From assembly GCA_003482905.1 (NCBI GenBank), contig DMXM01000042.1, positions 11,821 to 75,820 on the forward strand: a DNA stretch of 64,000 nucleotides. The letters run 5' to 3'. Both the position numbers and the translations under genes were made by a program. The notes beneath the pieces are model-generated. The model saw only the letters and a list, made by a program, of their open reading frames with translations, ran no database searches and was not told where the DNA came from. The DNA is from Elusimicrobiota bacterium. GTDB taxonomy: Bacteria > Elusimicrobiota > Elusimicrobia > Elusimicrobiales > UBA9959. Shown here piece by piece: positions 52,167 through 59,633 of this stretch (positions are counted from its first letter, which is position 1; each line of letters starts with the position of its first letter).

Positions 52167-53453
52167 ATGAAAACCAGATCCATTGCGCGAGCGTTAGTCA
52201 TATCTTTGCTTTCATCGCCGTTCTTGTGCCCGGGCGCCGGGGCAGTAACGCCGGACGCCGGTTTGCCCGGGGCTTACCTGGGTTTTGCCGGCGGGGCCCG
52301 CTCTGCCGCCATGGGGCGCGCTTTTGTGGCCGTGGCCGACGGCGCTGATTCCGTTATCTGGAACCCGGCCGGGCTTGGCTATCTGCGGCCCAACACGTTC
52401 AGCCTTACGCACGTGGGCACGGTGGAGCAGACCAGCCTGGACACTATTCTTTACGCGCAGCCTTTCATGCGTTGGGGCGGCTTCGGCCTCGGCTACGTGC
52501 GTATGGATTCCGGGTCCCTGCCTCTGACGGACGAACTGAACCGCAAGGTGGGCTCTTTCAGCGACCTGCAGCAGACCTACATGCTCTCCTACGGTATGCC
52601 GGTCTACTCGGCCCATTCTTCCAAGAAACTCTTTCAGGCGGTTTCTGCCGGCGCCACTTTTAAGTATTCCAAGCAGGACCTTTATAATATCGGCGCCAGC
52701 GGCTGGGGCATGGATTTCGGCGCGCTGGCCAGGTTCCGCCACAATATCACCGCCGGCATAAAGCTGCATAACGCGGTGGCGCCCAGTCTTAAATATGATA
52801 CGGCCACCGACACCTTCCCGCGCCTGATCACGCTGGGAGGCGCCGTCAGTCTGCTTAAAAACAATCTTACGCTGGCCACCGACATAGAGAAGACCATAGG
52901 GGTGGAGCAGCAGTTCAGGTGGAGCCTGGGGGCCGAGGGGGTGCTCTGGAAGATGCTGAAACTGCGCGGCGGCTTCGACATGAAGAACAAGGAATTTACT
53001 CTGGGCCTGGGCTATGTTTTCGGCCGTCACGAGGTGAGCTACGCCGCCAATTCCAACGACGTCGGCATCAGCAATAATATCGGTCTCGCCTATTCTTTCG
53101 GCGGCTTCCCGGTGACCATCCAGGCCAGTCCCGAGTCCTTCTCGCCCGTCGGGCTCAGGAAAAGCACGACCTTCAGGATAGAGGTGAAGCATCCGCAGCG
53201 TCTGTACGGCTGGATAGTGGACATTAAGAACCAGGACGGCGCGGTGGTCAGGACTTACCGCGGCAGCGGCACCCCTCCCCCGGAGCTAAACTGGGACGGC
53301 TCCACCCAGAAAGGCATGATGGTGGCCGCCGGAAATTATATTTATACCCTGCGGGTGACCGACGCCGAAGGCAAGAAAGCGGAGACCGAACCGCAGGTGG
53401 TGCGCGTGGAATACGGCACTCCCCTCGATATGCTGGAGATGCGGACGCAGTAA
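52167..53453 (+). CDS. PorV-like outer-membrane barrel fused to a FlgD-like domain
   Basis: This 428-residue exported protein has a signal peptide (about 1-27) followed by the PorV/PorQ signature GARSAAMGRAFVAVADGADSVIWNPAGLGYL (core AMGRAF, WNPAGL), beta strands to about 310, then an Ig-like FlgD domain (about 320-410: VDIKNQDGAVVRTYRGSG, LNWDGSTQKGMMVAAGNYIY). The ATG at 52167 has GGGGAG upstream and gives a clean signal peptide. An in-frame ATG at 52101 overlapping the previous stop would add 22 polar residues. It directly follows a protein with a sorting-like C-terminus, the same pairing as at 29901-32803. The FlgD extension is unusual for PorV. Confidence 0.85.
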   Translation: MKTRSIARALVISLLSSPFLCPGAGAVTPDAGLPGAYLGFAGGARSAAMGRAFVAVADGADSVIWNPAGLGYLRPNTFSLTHVGTVEQTSLDTILYAQPFMRWGGFGLGYVRMDSGSLPLTDELNRKVGSFSDLQQTYMLSYGMPVYSAHSSKKLFQAVSAGATFKYSKQDLYNIGASGWGMDFGALARFRHNITAGIKLHNAVAPSLKYDTATDTFPRLITLGGAVSLLKNNLTLATDIEKTIGVEQQFRWSLGAEGVLWKMLKLRGGFDMKNKEFTLGLGYVFGRHEVSYAANSNDVGISNNIGLAYSFGGFPVTIQASPESFSPVGLRKSTTFRIEVKHPQRLYGWIVDIKNQDGAVVRTYRGSGTPPPELNWDGSTQKGMMVAAGNYIYTLRVTDAEGKKAETEPQVVRVEYGTPLDMLEMRTQ

Positions 53454-53474
53454 ACCCCGGAAATACAGGTAGAA

Positions 53475-55061
53475 ATGAAAGAAAGTCATTTAAGGCGATC
53501 TCGTTCGTCCGTCTTCGTCCTGTCAGCCGCTTTAATGCTCTGCGGCGGTTCCCTGCTGTCCGCCGGGCGCATCGAGCGCGGCATCTCTCAATTAAGATCC
53601 GGCAACGAACCCAAGGCCCTCGACCTTTTTACGGAGGCCTGGGTCTCCGGCGAGGGCGAAGAGCGCCAACTGGCCATGTTCTACCTCAACCTGGTCGCCG
53701 AGGGAAACAAGGGCAATATCCCGCCGGTGGAAGAGGCCCGGGCCGCGCTGAGGGTTAAGCATGAAAGCGCGCGTCTGGAGCGCGTTGAACGCTCGTCCCG
53801 CGCGGTCCGCGCGGACCGTTCCTCCGCGCAGGATGGATCTCCTTCAGGCGTAAAATCCGCTGCCGTCATATTCCATACCCCGCAGGCCAGGCGCGCGTAC
53901 GAAAGCGCGTACGGCGGGGATGACGAAGGGGAAGAGCCCGCCCGGGAGCCGGGCCGCGGGTACGGCGCCGCCCGGCCGCGGGCAAAACCCCTCGCCAATT
54001 ATAAAAAAACCGCCGCCTACACCCCTAAATATGACGGAAGCGTTCCGGCCCGGAGGCCCGTAGCGCCCCGCGTACGGCCGCAACAACGGGCGGAGGGAAC
54101 ATATGTGACCGCCTCCGTTCCGCCCGAGGCAGCCGCGGCCAGCTATAGGCCAAAAACCGGCGCCGCCAGGCCCTCCTCCGCCCAGCCGCGCGCCAGGGCT
54201 CAAAAACAGGCCGAAGAAGAGGATATTCCGGCTGAGACCGCCGACGCGGAGCCCCGGAAGGACGGGGAAGACGATATTGCAGCCCCCGCTTCCGCGCCAT
54301 ATAGGGAAACGGTTGTGGCCGACGCCGCCGCGGGCGACGATGTGATAGGTGTCGGGGAAACGTCCGTACCCGGCCGCGAAGTGAAAAAGGCCGAAGAAGC
54401 GCCCTCTTTCGAGGCTTCTTCCCCCTACAGGGAGACCGTGGTGGTCGGTGGCAGCGCCGGTTCCGGTACCAAAGTGGTGGCGCTCGCTTCAAAGGCCGTC
54501 AGAAAAGAGACCCCGGCCGGATTAAGGCCGGCGGATGGTTCATTTAAAAAACCGGCGGACACATCGGGGATAAAGGTGCAGGCCTCCGACGGGGAAACCT
54601 CCGCCCCGATAGCCGGCTATTACGGCGTGCAGTCCTCCAGCGTGGACGTAGTGGCCACCCGCTCCGGTGAGGATACCGCGGGGGCTGATATCAAGATGGC
54701 CAGGCTTAAAGGGAAGAAAAAAGGGTTCGTTATAGAGGACGCCTACGAAGTTGAGGACGAGGCGCAGGACGAATTTGTGTCGGAAGTGCGCTTCAAGGCC
54801 GACGAACTGGAGCTGGCCGGGGACGCTATGTCCGCGGTGGAGGCGGCCGCGAAGAAGATCTCCAAGGGCGGAACGCTGACGGTGCGCGGTCTCTCCTCGC
54901 CCTCGGAAAAGAACGCCGAAAATCTCTCCAAGATCAGGGCCAAACTTGTAGAGCGTCTCTTGAAGAAAAAATACGATATCCCTTCCGGAAAGATGACCGT
55001 GGAATGGGGCATCGGCGTGAACCGCGACGATCAGAAGGTCCTGCTTATCGTAAGGGCGTAA
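53475..55061 (+). CDS. Exported low-complexity protein with C-terminal OmpA-like domain
   Basis: This 528-residue protein has a signal peptide (about 1-30, VFVLSAALMLCGGSLLSAG), a short helical repeat region (about 32-90), then a long disordered Arg/Ala/Pro/Glu-rich stretch (about 95-430) with two similar boxes, APYRETVVADAA and SPYRETVVVGGS. The last 95 residues resemble an OmpA domain (EVRFKADELELAGDAMSAVE, NLSKIRAKLVERLLKKKYDI, VLLIVRA). It may tether the operon's complex to peptidoglycan across a long flexible span. Last gene of the operon; it converges with the von Willebrand gene 18 nt away with no terminator visible. Confidence 0.8.
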   Translation: MKESHLRRSRSSVFVLSAALMLCGGSLLSAGRIERGISQLRSGNEPKALDLFTEAWVSGEGEERQLAMFYLNLVAEGNKGNIPPVEEARAALRVKHESARLERVERSSRAVRADRSSAQDGSPSGVKSAAVIFHTPQARRAYESAYGGDDEGEEPAREPGRGYGAARPRAKPLANYKKTAAYTPKYDGSVPARRPVAPRVRPQQRAEGTYVTASVPPEAAAASYRPKTGAARPSSAQPRARAQKQAEEEDIPAETADAEPRKDGEDDIAAPASAPYRETVVADAAAGDDVIGVGETSVPGREVKKAEEAPSFEASSPYRETVVVGGSAGSGTKVVALASKAVRKETPAGLRPADGSFKKPADTSGIKVQASDGETSAPIAGYYGVQSSSVDVVATRSGEDTAGADIKMARLKGKKKGFVIEDAYEVEDEAQDEFVSEVRFKADELELAGDAMSAVEAAAKKISKGGTLTVRGLSSPSEKNAENLSKIRAKLVERLLKKKYDIPSGKMTVEWGIGVNRDDQKVLLIVRA

Positions 55062-55079
55062 AACCCAATCCGCACGGCG

Positions 55080-58000
55080 CTACTTTTTAAGCCCGAACCT
55101 GGTTTTTATGTTCTTGGTCTGGCCGGCGGACTCCATCAGTACATGTAGTCCGTACACTCCCACGGCGGACATTACTCCAGCTCCATTCCTGCCGTTCCAC
55201 TGCACAACGTTAAATCCATTCCTGCCGCCGTTAGTCCCGGGCGGGTAGGATCTTTTCCACACCTCGTGGCCCATCAGATCGGTTATCGTGACGGTAACGT
55301 CGCTGTCGCGGTACAGCCTGTATTCTATCGTCAGCGGTCGTTCGGTGATCTTGACCGGGCTCGGGTAGGCCGCGATCTGCTTGTCTCCTAACAATGATAC
55401 TAGTATGGTTCCGTTTATCGAAGGTATGCCTGGCAGCGTGGGTGGATAAGCAAGGAAGGTGTTGGTTTCCGATATTGGCCCGCTGAGGAAGTCGAATATG
55501 GACTGTCCAGCGCTATTGGTCACCAGCGTTTGGGTCAGCAGATTTCCGTCGGCACCAAGTCCACCGCTGCCTGCCGTGAGGTTCAGCGTTATATCTACAT
55601 AGGGGATGCCGTTGCCGTAGGCGTCCGTCAGGGTCACTATTACGTTGGCATTGGTCTCGGCCGCTATAGTCTCCGGATCGGTGGTGAAGGTCAGGGTTTG
55701 CGCCGCGCCCGGGTATATGGTGATAGGACCAGCCAGCGCCGTGGCGCCGTTCAAATCCTCCGGGTTATCGCCGGACAAGCGCAGCCATATGGTCTGGGCT
55801 TTTCTGTATGCCTGGTTCGGTATGGTGTAAGTGAATGTACTGTGGGTGTTCTCCGGCATTGTAAACGAGAATATTGGGAAGGCGAATGTTCCCAGGGCCG
55901 TGCTGAAATGCACAGAGTCGGTCTGCACCAGTGGGGTGAGCCTGCCGGAGAATATAGTGTCTCCTGCTCCGCTGGGAGTATTGGGGTTCATTACTACTAT
56001 GCCCACGGCAAAAACCTGGTCGGCCGTGGTGGAGGAGGGTGCCACCAGATCAAAGAAGCGGGCGACTCCGCAGGAGGCTATGCGTATCGGCACCGCGGTG
56101 GAGGTTATCAGCGAGGAGCTTAGATCGTCGGCGCCGAACGATACCACCCCGGCGCAGGCTTTTACCGTTACCGAGGAGGCCAGCGCGCCGTTTACTAGGT
56201 TCCCGATGAAAGGATTGAAGCTGGTGTATGTTGGGGAAGAGGCGGAGAATCCCACGGAGTCCGTGCCGCCGGTCACCGGGTTCCAGTAGCGGTCGGTTAG
56301 ATGGGCGGTCAGGGTAAAAGGAACGCCCTGCGCCTGGTCGCCGAGAGCTCCGTTTACGCCCGTTGGGGTGGCCGGTGACAGCTGCTGGCCCGGGGCGGCG
56401 ATAGCCAGCCTGTTCGGCTGGCCGCGCCAGGAAATATAATCGCTGATCCCGGAAATGCCGGGGTCGGCCTTTATAATGGCTTGCAAGCGCAGGTCGCCCG
56501 GATAACCGGACCTAAAAACGGCAGGCTCCCGGCTGGCCCTGTAGAAGCAGAGGCGTTTATTTGTGTCGCTTTCAGAGCCCAGAAACACGTAGCCGTTCAC
56601 CATGGTAAAGTCCATGGAGGATACACCTAATTGATATGCGGTAGTGCTTATGCCGGGGACCAGCGTAGTTATTGCCCCGTTGGCGTCCAGAGAATATTGG
56701 GCCAGATTTATTATCCCGTCGTAGCTGTAGTGCTGGTTGAGGTTGTTCATCGCCTCTATGGTCGCGGCATAGCATTCGCCAGCGTTGACGATATAAGGGG
56801 AGCTGCCGGTTTTAAACCCTGGTCCGGGCTGCGAAACCCCGCCGTTGAGGAAAGTTAATTTAAGGTGGTCCAGGGTTCCGACTACAGCTATCGCCGGAGT
56901 TGTAAAGTTGCCGGTATATGATACGGTGTTGCCTAAGGCGTCGTGGGAAACAGCCTGAAAAAAATACTGGGTATCAGGGGTCAGGCCGGTCATTACCGCT
57001 ATGTGCTGAAGCACCCTTGGGTTGGTGTCTTTGAGCTGGGTTGCCCGGTCGTAAGTGACTGTAAGGCCGTATCTCACCTGGGTGTCTGCCGCCTCGGTCG
57101 TTTGCCAGGTTACGGTAGCCGTGGTGAACCCGTAGTCCACGGTCACGTTATTTATGGTCGGAGGCGTTTGGTCATTAATGGTTCCAACTCCGATAGGGAA
57201 AGAGACCGAGGTGTTGCCTGAGGCGTCGTATGAAACGGCTGTTATGGTGTGCGTGCCGTTTAACACTAAATTGGTATCCCAGGTGGTGGCATAAGGGGAG
57301 GTCGTATCCATGGCGCCGACGTCCACTCCGTCTACTTGGAACTTCACCCCGGTCAGACAGGCGTTGTTCTGGGCATAGGCCGAAATCTGTACCGTTCCGG
57401 AGAGAATATTCCCCTGTGTCGGCGCAGTCAGCGATATGGCTGGCGGTATGGCGAAGAGCGCCTGCTCCAGGGCTGGCACATCGTTGGCCACGGTGAAGCT
57501 GCCGCCTCCGTTAGACGCGATGGTCTGCAGTGCCGCCAGGGCCTGGACCGATTCGGCTGCGTCGACCGAAAAACCTATGGTGTTGATGGTCAGGTTCTGA
57601 ATGCCGGTATGTGTGGAGTGGTCAGTGGTATATTCGGTGATTGCCTGGGTTCTGGGGTCCAGAGTGCCGTTCCACATGCCATCGCTGATTATAAACACCG
57701 AATTTGACTGGCACTGTGATTGTATTGGGGTGGTGCCTAAAGTGGCGCCAGCCAATGTGCCGGCATAGTATTTGCCGCCGTCGCGCAGCTGCTCTCCCAG
57801 GGGCGTCATGCCGGAGGGGGAGATGGCGTTTACTGCCGTCGCCATGGTAGTGGTGGATGTGCCGATAGGACTAACCAGCAGGCCACCGTTTGTCGTAAAC
57901 TTCATTACTCCAAACTTCGAATCGGTGACGCCGCCCAGAAGGTTGCTTATGACCCGCTTGGCTATGGATATTTTAGTTTGTGAAGAACTGCACGTGGTGC

Positions 58001-58367
58001 AGCCCTGATAGTTCATATAATTGCCGGTAAAAAGCTTGAGCGGCGTCAGGCCTATGGTGCCGAACCAGAAACCGTTCTGTGTAAGGGCGGACATGGCCGC
58101 TGGCAACGCCACATCTGCTATGGTGTTGGCGTAAGCCGTGTACGAGCCGTCCGAGTTTTTTTGATACACTACGGCTGCAGTGTAGCCGTGGGCCACATAT
58201 GTGGTGGCGGGGACATACGCGTTTAGCGCCGTTATAGAGTTCCCCATGCTCCCAGAAGAGTCCAGTAGCAGCATTACGTTGGATTTGTATGCCGCGGCTT
58301 CGCAAGGAGAAGATGTTATCGTTAAAGCGCAACAAAACGTTAAGAAGATTTTTGCAATTCTATTCAT
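55080..58367 (-). CDS. Secreted von Willebrand A / FN3 surface protein with sorting-like C-terminus
   Basis: A 1095-residue protein. The signal peptide is about 1-25. A vWA domain (about 28-305) has a complete metal site DSSGSM (36-41), and the text around YANTIADVALP and IFIISDGMWNG recalls PilY1-type pilus-tip adhesins. An Ig-like domain (about 310-395) and a fibronectin III domain (about 397-490) follow. From about 495 to the end it is paralogous to the 652-residue protein at 50146-52104, including the C-terminal FlgD/type-A sorting-like domain (AAYPSPVKITERPLTIEYRL, ITDLMGHEVWKRSYP, WNGRNGAGVMSAVGVYGLH). Codon use is slightly less GC-rich than its neighbours. It lies 45 nt downstream of ychF on the same strand. 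Confidence 0.87.
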   Translation of the reverse strand: MNRIAKIFLTFCCALTITSSPCEAAAYKSNVMLLLDSSGSMGNSITALNAYVPATTYVAHGYTAAVVYQKNSDGSYTAYANTIADVALPAAMSALTQNGFWFGTIGLTPLKLFTGNYMNYQGCTTCSSSQTKISIAKRVISNLLGGVTDSKFGVMKFTTNGGLLVSPIGTSTTTMATAVNAISPSGMTPLGEQLRDGGKYYAGTLAGATLGTTPIQSQCQSNSVFIISDGMWNGTLDPRTQAITEYTTDHSTHTGIQNLTINTIGFSVDAAESVQALAALQTIASNGGGSFTVANDVPALEQALFAIPPAISLTAPTQGNILSGTVQISAYAQNNACLTGVKFQVDGVDVGAMDTTSPYATTWDTNLVLNGTHTITAVSYDASGNTSVSFPIGVGTINDQTPPTINNVTVDYGFTTATVTWQTTEAADTQVRYGLTVTYDRATQLKDTNPRVLQHIAVMTGLTPDTQYFFQAVSHDALGNTVSYTGNFTTPAIAVVGTLDHLKLTFLNGGVSQPGPGFKTGSSPYIVNAGECYAATIEAMNNLNQHYSYDGIINLAQYSLDANGAITTLVPGISTTAYQLGVSSMDFTMVNGYVFLGSESDTNKRLCFYRASREPAVFRSGYPGDLRLQAIIKADPGISGISDYISWRGQPNRLAIAAPGQQLSPATPTGVNGALGDQAQGVPFTLTAHLTDRYWNPVTGGTDSVGFSASSPTYTSFNPFIGNLVNGALASSVTVKACAGVVSFGADDLSSSLITSTAVPIRIASCGVARFFDLVAPSSTTADQVFAVGIVVMNPNTPSGAGDTIFSGRLTPLVQTDSVHFSTALGTFAFPIFSFTMPENTHSTFTYTIPNQAYRKAQTIWLRLSGDNPEDLNGATALAGPITIYPGAAQTLTFTTDPETIAAETNANVIVTLTDAYGNGIPYVDITLNLTAGSGGLGADGNLLTQTLVTNSAGQSIFDFLSGPISETNTFLAYPPTLPGIPSINGTILVSLLGDKQIAAYPSPVKITERPLTIEYRLYRDSDVTVTITDLMGHEVWKRSYPPGTNGGRNGFNVVQWNGRNGAGVMSAVGVYGLHVLMESAGQTKNIKTRFGLKK

Positions 58368-58412
58368 TAATGCCCACCCTTTATTTGCAGCGCAGCTTGC
58401 GCGAATGCGCTT

Positions 58413-59486
58413 TTACACGTTGAACTTGAAGAAGCAGATGTCCCCGTCCTTCATCACGTATTCCTTGCCTTCGGAGCGGATGAGGCCCTTTTCTTTAAGG
58501 GTCTTCTCGTCCTTGTACTTCATGATGTCGTCGAAGGAGTAGACCTCAGCGCGGATGAAGCCCTTTTCGAAATCCGTGTGGATGCGGCCCGCGGCCTGCG
58601 GGGCCTTGAGGCCGCGCTTCAGGCTCCAGGCGCGCACTTCGTCCTCGGAGCCGGCGGTGAAGAAAGAGATCTGGTCCAAAAGCTTGTAGCCGGCCAGCGC
58701 CATCTTCTCCAGGCCCGTATAATCCTCGCCCAGATCCTTCAGGAACACGGCCTTCTCCTCGTCGGGCAGCTCGATGATCTCGGACTCTATCTTGGCGGAG
58801 ATCTCCACCAGAATGGCGCCGCGGGCCTTTATAAAGTCGCGGAGTTTCCCCAACACCGCCTGGTCGGGCTGTTCCGAGGTGTTGGCTACAAAGAAAACTG
58901 GCTTTACGGTGAGCAGGTTGAAGTCGCGCACTTCGTCTATGGTGTAACCGGCCTCGCGGGCGGGCTTGCCGGCGGCCAGCAGACTCTTTATGGCCTCAAG
59001 CCTGACCTTCTTTTCCTCGGCGTCCTTGGTGCGGGCCTTCATGTCGCGCTGGTTTTTCTCTATCGCCTTGTCGACGCTTTCCATATCCGCCAGCAGCAGT
59101 TCCGTCTCTATCACCTCTATGTCGCGGATAGGATCCACCTCGCCCAGCACGTGCACCACGTCGGGGTCCTTGAACACGCGCACCACCTGCACTATGGCGT
59201 CCACCTCGCGGATATTGGCCAGGAACTTGTTGCCCAGGCCCTCGCCCTTGGAGGCGCCCTTCATAAGGCCGGCGATGTCTACGAACTTTATATAGGAGGC
59301 CACTTTCTTGGGAGGCTTGAAAAGGTCGAACAGCGCGTCCAGCCGCTTGTCCGGCACCGGCACCACGCCCACGTTGGGGTCGATTGTCGTGAAAGGGTAA
59401 TTAGAGGAGGCCGCCCCCGCCCGCGTGAGGGCGTTAAACAGCGTAGATTTCCCTACATTAGGCAGGCCTACAATGCCGATTTCCAT
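58413..59486 (-). CDS. ychF: Redox-regulated ATPase/GTPase YchF
   Basis: This 357-residue Obg-class P-loop protein, almost universal, binds ribosomes and hydrolyses ATP. G1 is GLPNVGKSTLFNALT (7-21), with NYPFTTIDPNVG (switch I), VDIAGLMKGASKGEGLGN (G3), and NTSE (about 200) as the YchF variant of the G4 motif. The C-terminal TGS-like region contains FFTAGSEDEVRAWSLKRG, RIHTDFEKGFIRAEV and KDGDICFFKFNV, all typical. The Shine-Dalgarno AAGGA is directly preceded by a large palindrome that would form a hairpin in the 5' leader. Confidence 0.97.
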   Translation of the reverse strand: MEIGIVGLPNVGKSTLFNALTRAGAASSNYPFTTIDPNVGVVPVPDKRLDALFDLFKPPKKVASYIKFVDIAGLMKGASKGEGLGNKFLANIREVDAIVQVVRVFKDPDVVHVLGEVDPIRDIEVIETELLLADMESVDKAIEKNQRDMKARTKDAEEKKVRLEAIKSLLAAGKPAREAGYTIDEVRDFNLLTVKPVFFVANTSEQPDQAVLGKLRDFIKARGAILVEISAKIESEIIELPDEEKAVFLKDLGEDYTGLEKMALAGYKLLDQISFFTAGSEDEVRAWSLKRGLKAPQAAGRIHTDFEKGFIRAEVYSFDDIMKYKDEKTLKEKGLIRSEGKEYVMKDGDICFFKFNV

Positions 59487-59497
59487 GTTGTGTCCTT

Positions 59498-59538
59498 ATT
59501 CGGAGGTTCAACCTCCGTTGGAGGTTGAACCTCCGAAT
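59498..59538. repeat. Tandem palindrome in the ychF 5' leader
   Basis: Positions 59498-59516 and 59520-59538 are perfect 19-nt inverted copies with a 3-nt centre. Each arm is itself palindromic, as GGAGGTT-C/G-AACCTCC, so four half-sites stand in a row. If ychF starts from the -10 at 59566-59571 (minus strand), the hairpin lies in the leader, touching the Shine-Dalgarno AAGGA. It could also serve as a binding site for a multimeric protein. Confidence 0.92.
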
Positions 59539-59565
59539 GGCGCGAGGGCGCCAAAAACCTTAGGA

Positions 59566-59574
59566 ATTATATCA
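59566..59574 (-). promoter_or_regulatory. Extended -10 promoter of ychF
   Basis: Read on the minus strand the bases are TGA-TATAAT, a perfect extended -10, which usually needs no strong -35. The predicted start lies near 59559, giving a 73-nt leader that contains the tandem palindrome. Confidence 0.7.
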
Positions 59575-59583
59575 ATTTTAATG

Positions 59584-59606
59584 GTGGCCATATGTTTTAT
59601 GGCCAC
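59584..59606. repeat. Inverted repeat upstream of valS
   Basis: GTGGCCATA (59584-59592) and TATGGCCAC (59598-59606) are perfect 9-bp arms with a 5-nt loop. The sequence GGCCA-CATATG recurs at the valS start codon (59627-59636), so related words surround both sides. Possibly an operator for the divergent ychF/valS genes or a leader hairpin for valS. Confidence 0.7.
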
Positions 59607-59633
59607 TATCAAAAAAGGTAAAATAGGCCACAT

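Noticed and set aside
53475..55061. Lipoprotein signal in the OmpA-domain protein (LMLC)
   Set aside because: The cysteine is followed by more hydrophobic residues and the -1 position is not Gly/Ala/Ser, so ordinary signal peptidase cleavage is likelier.
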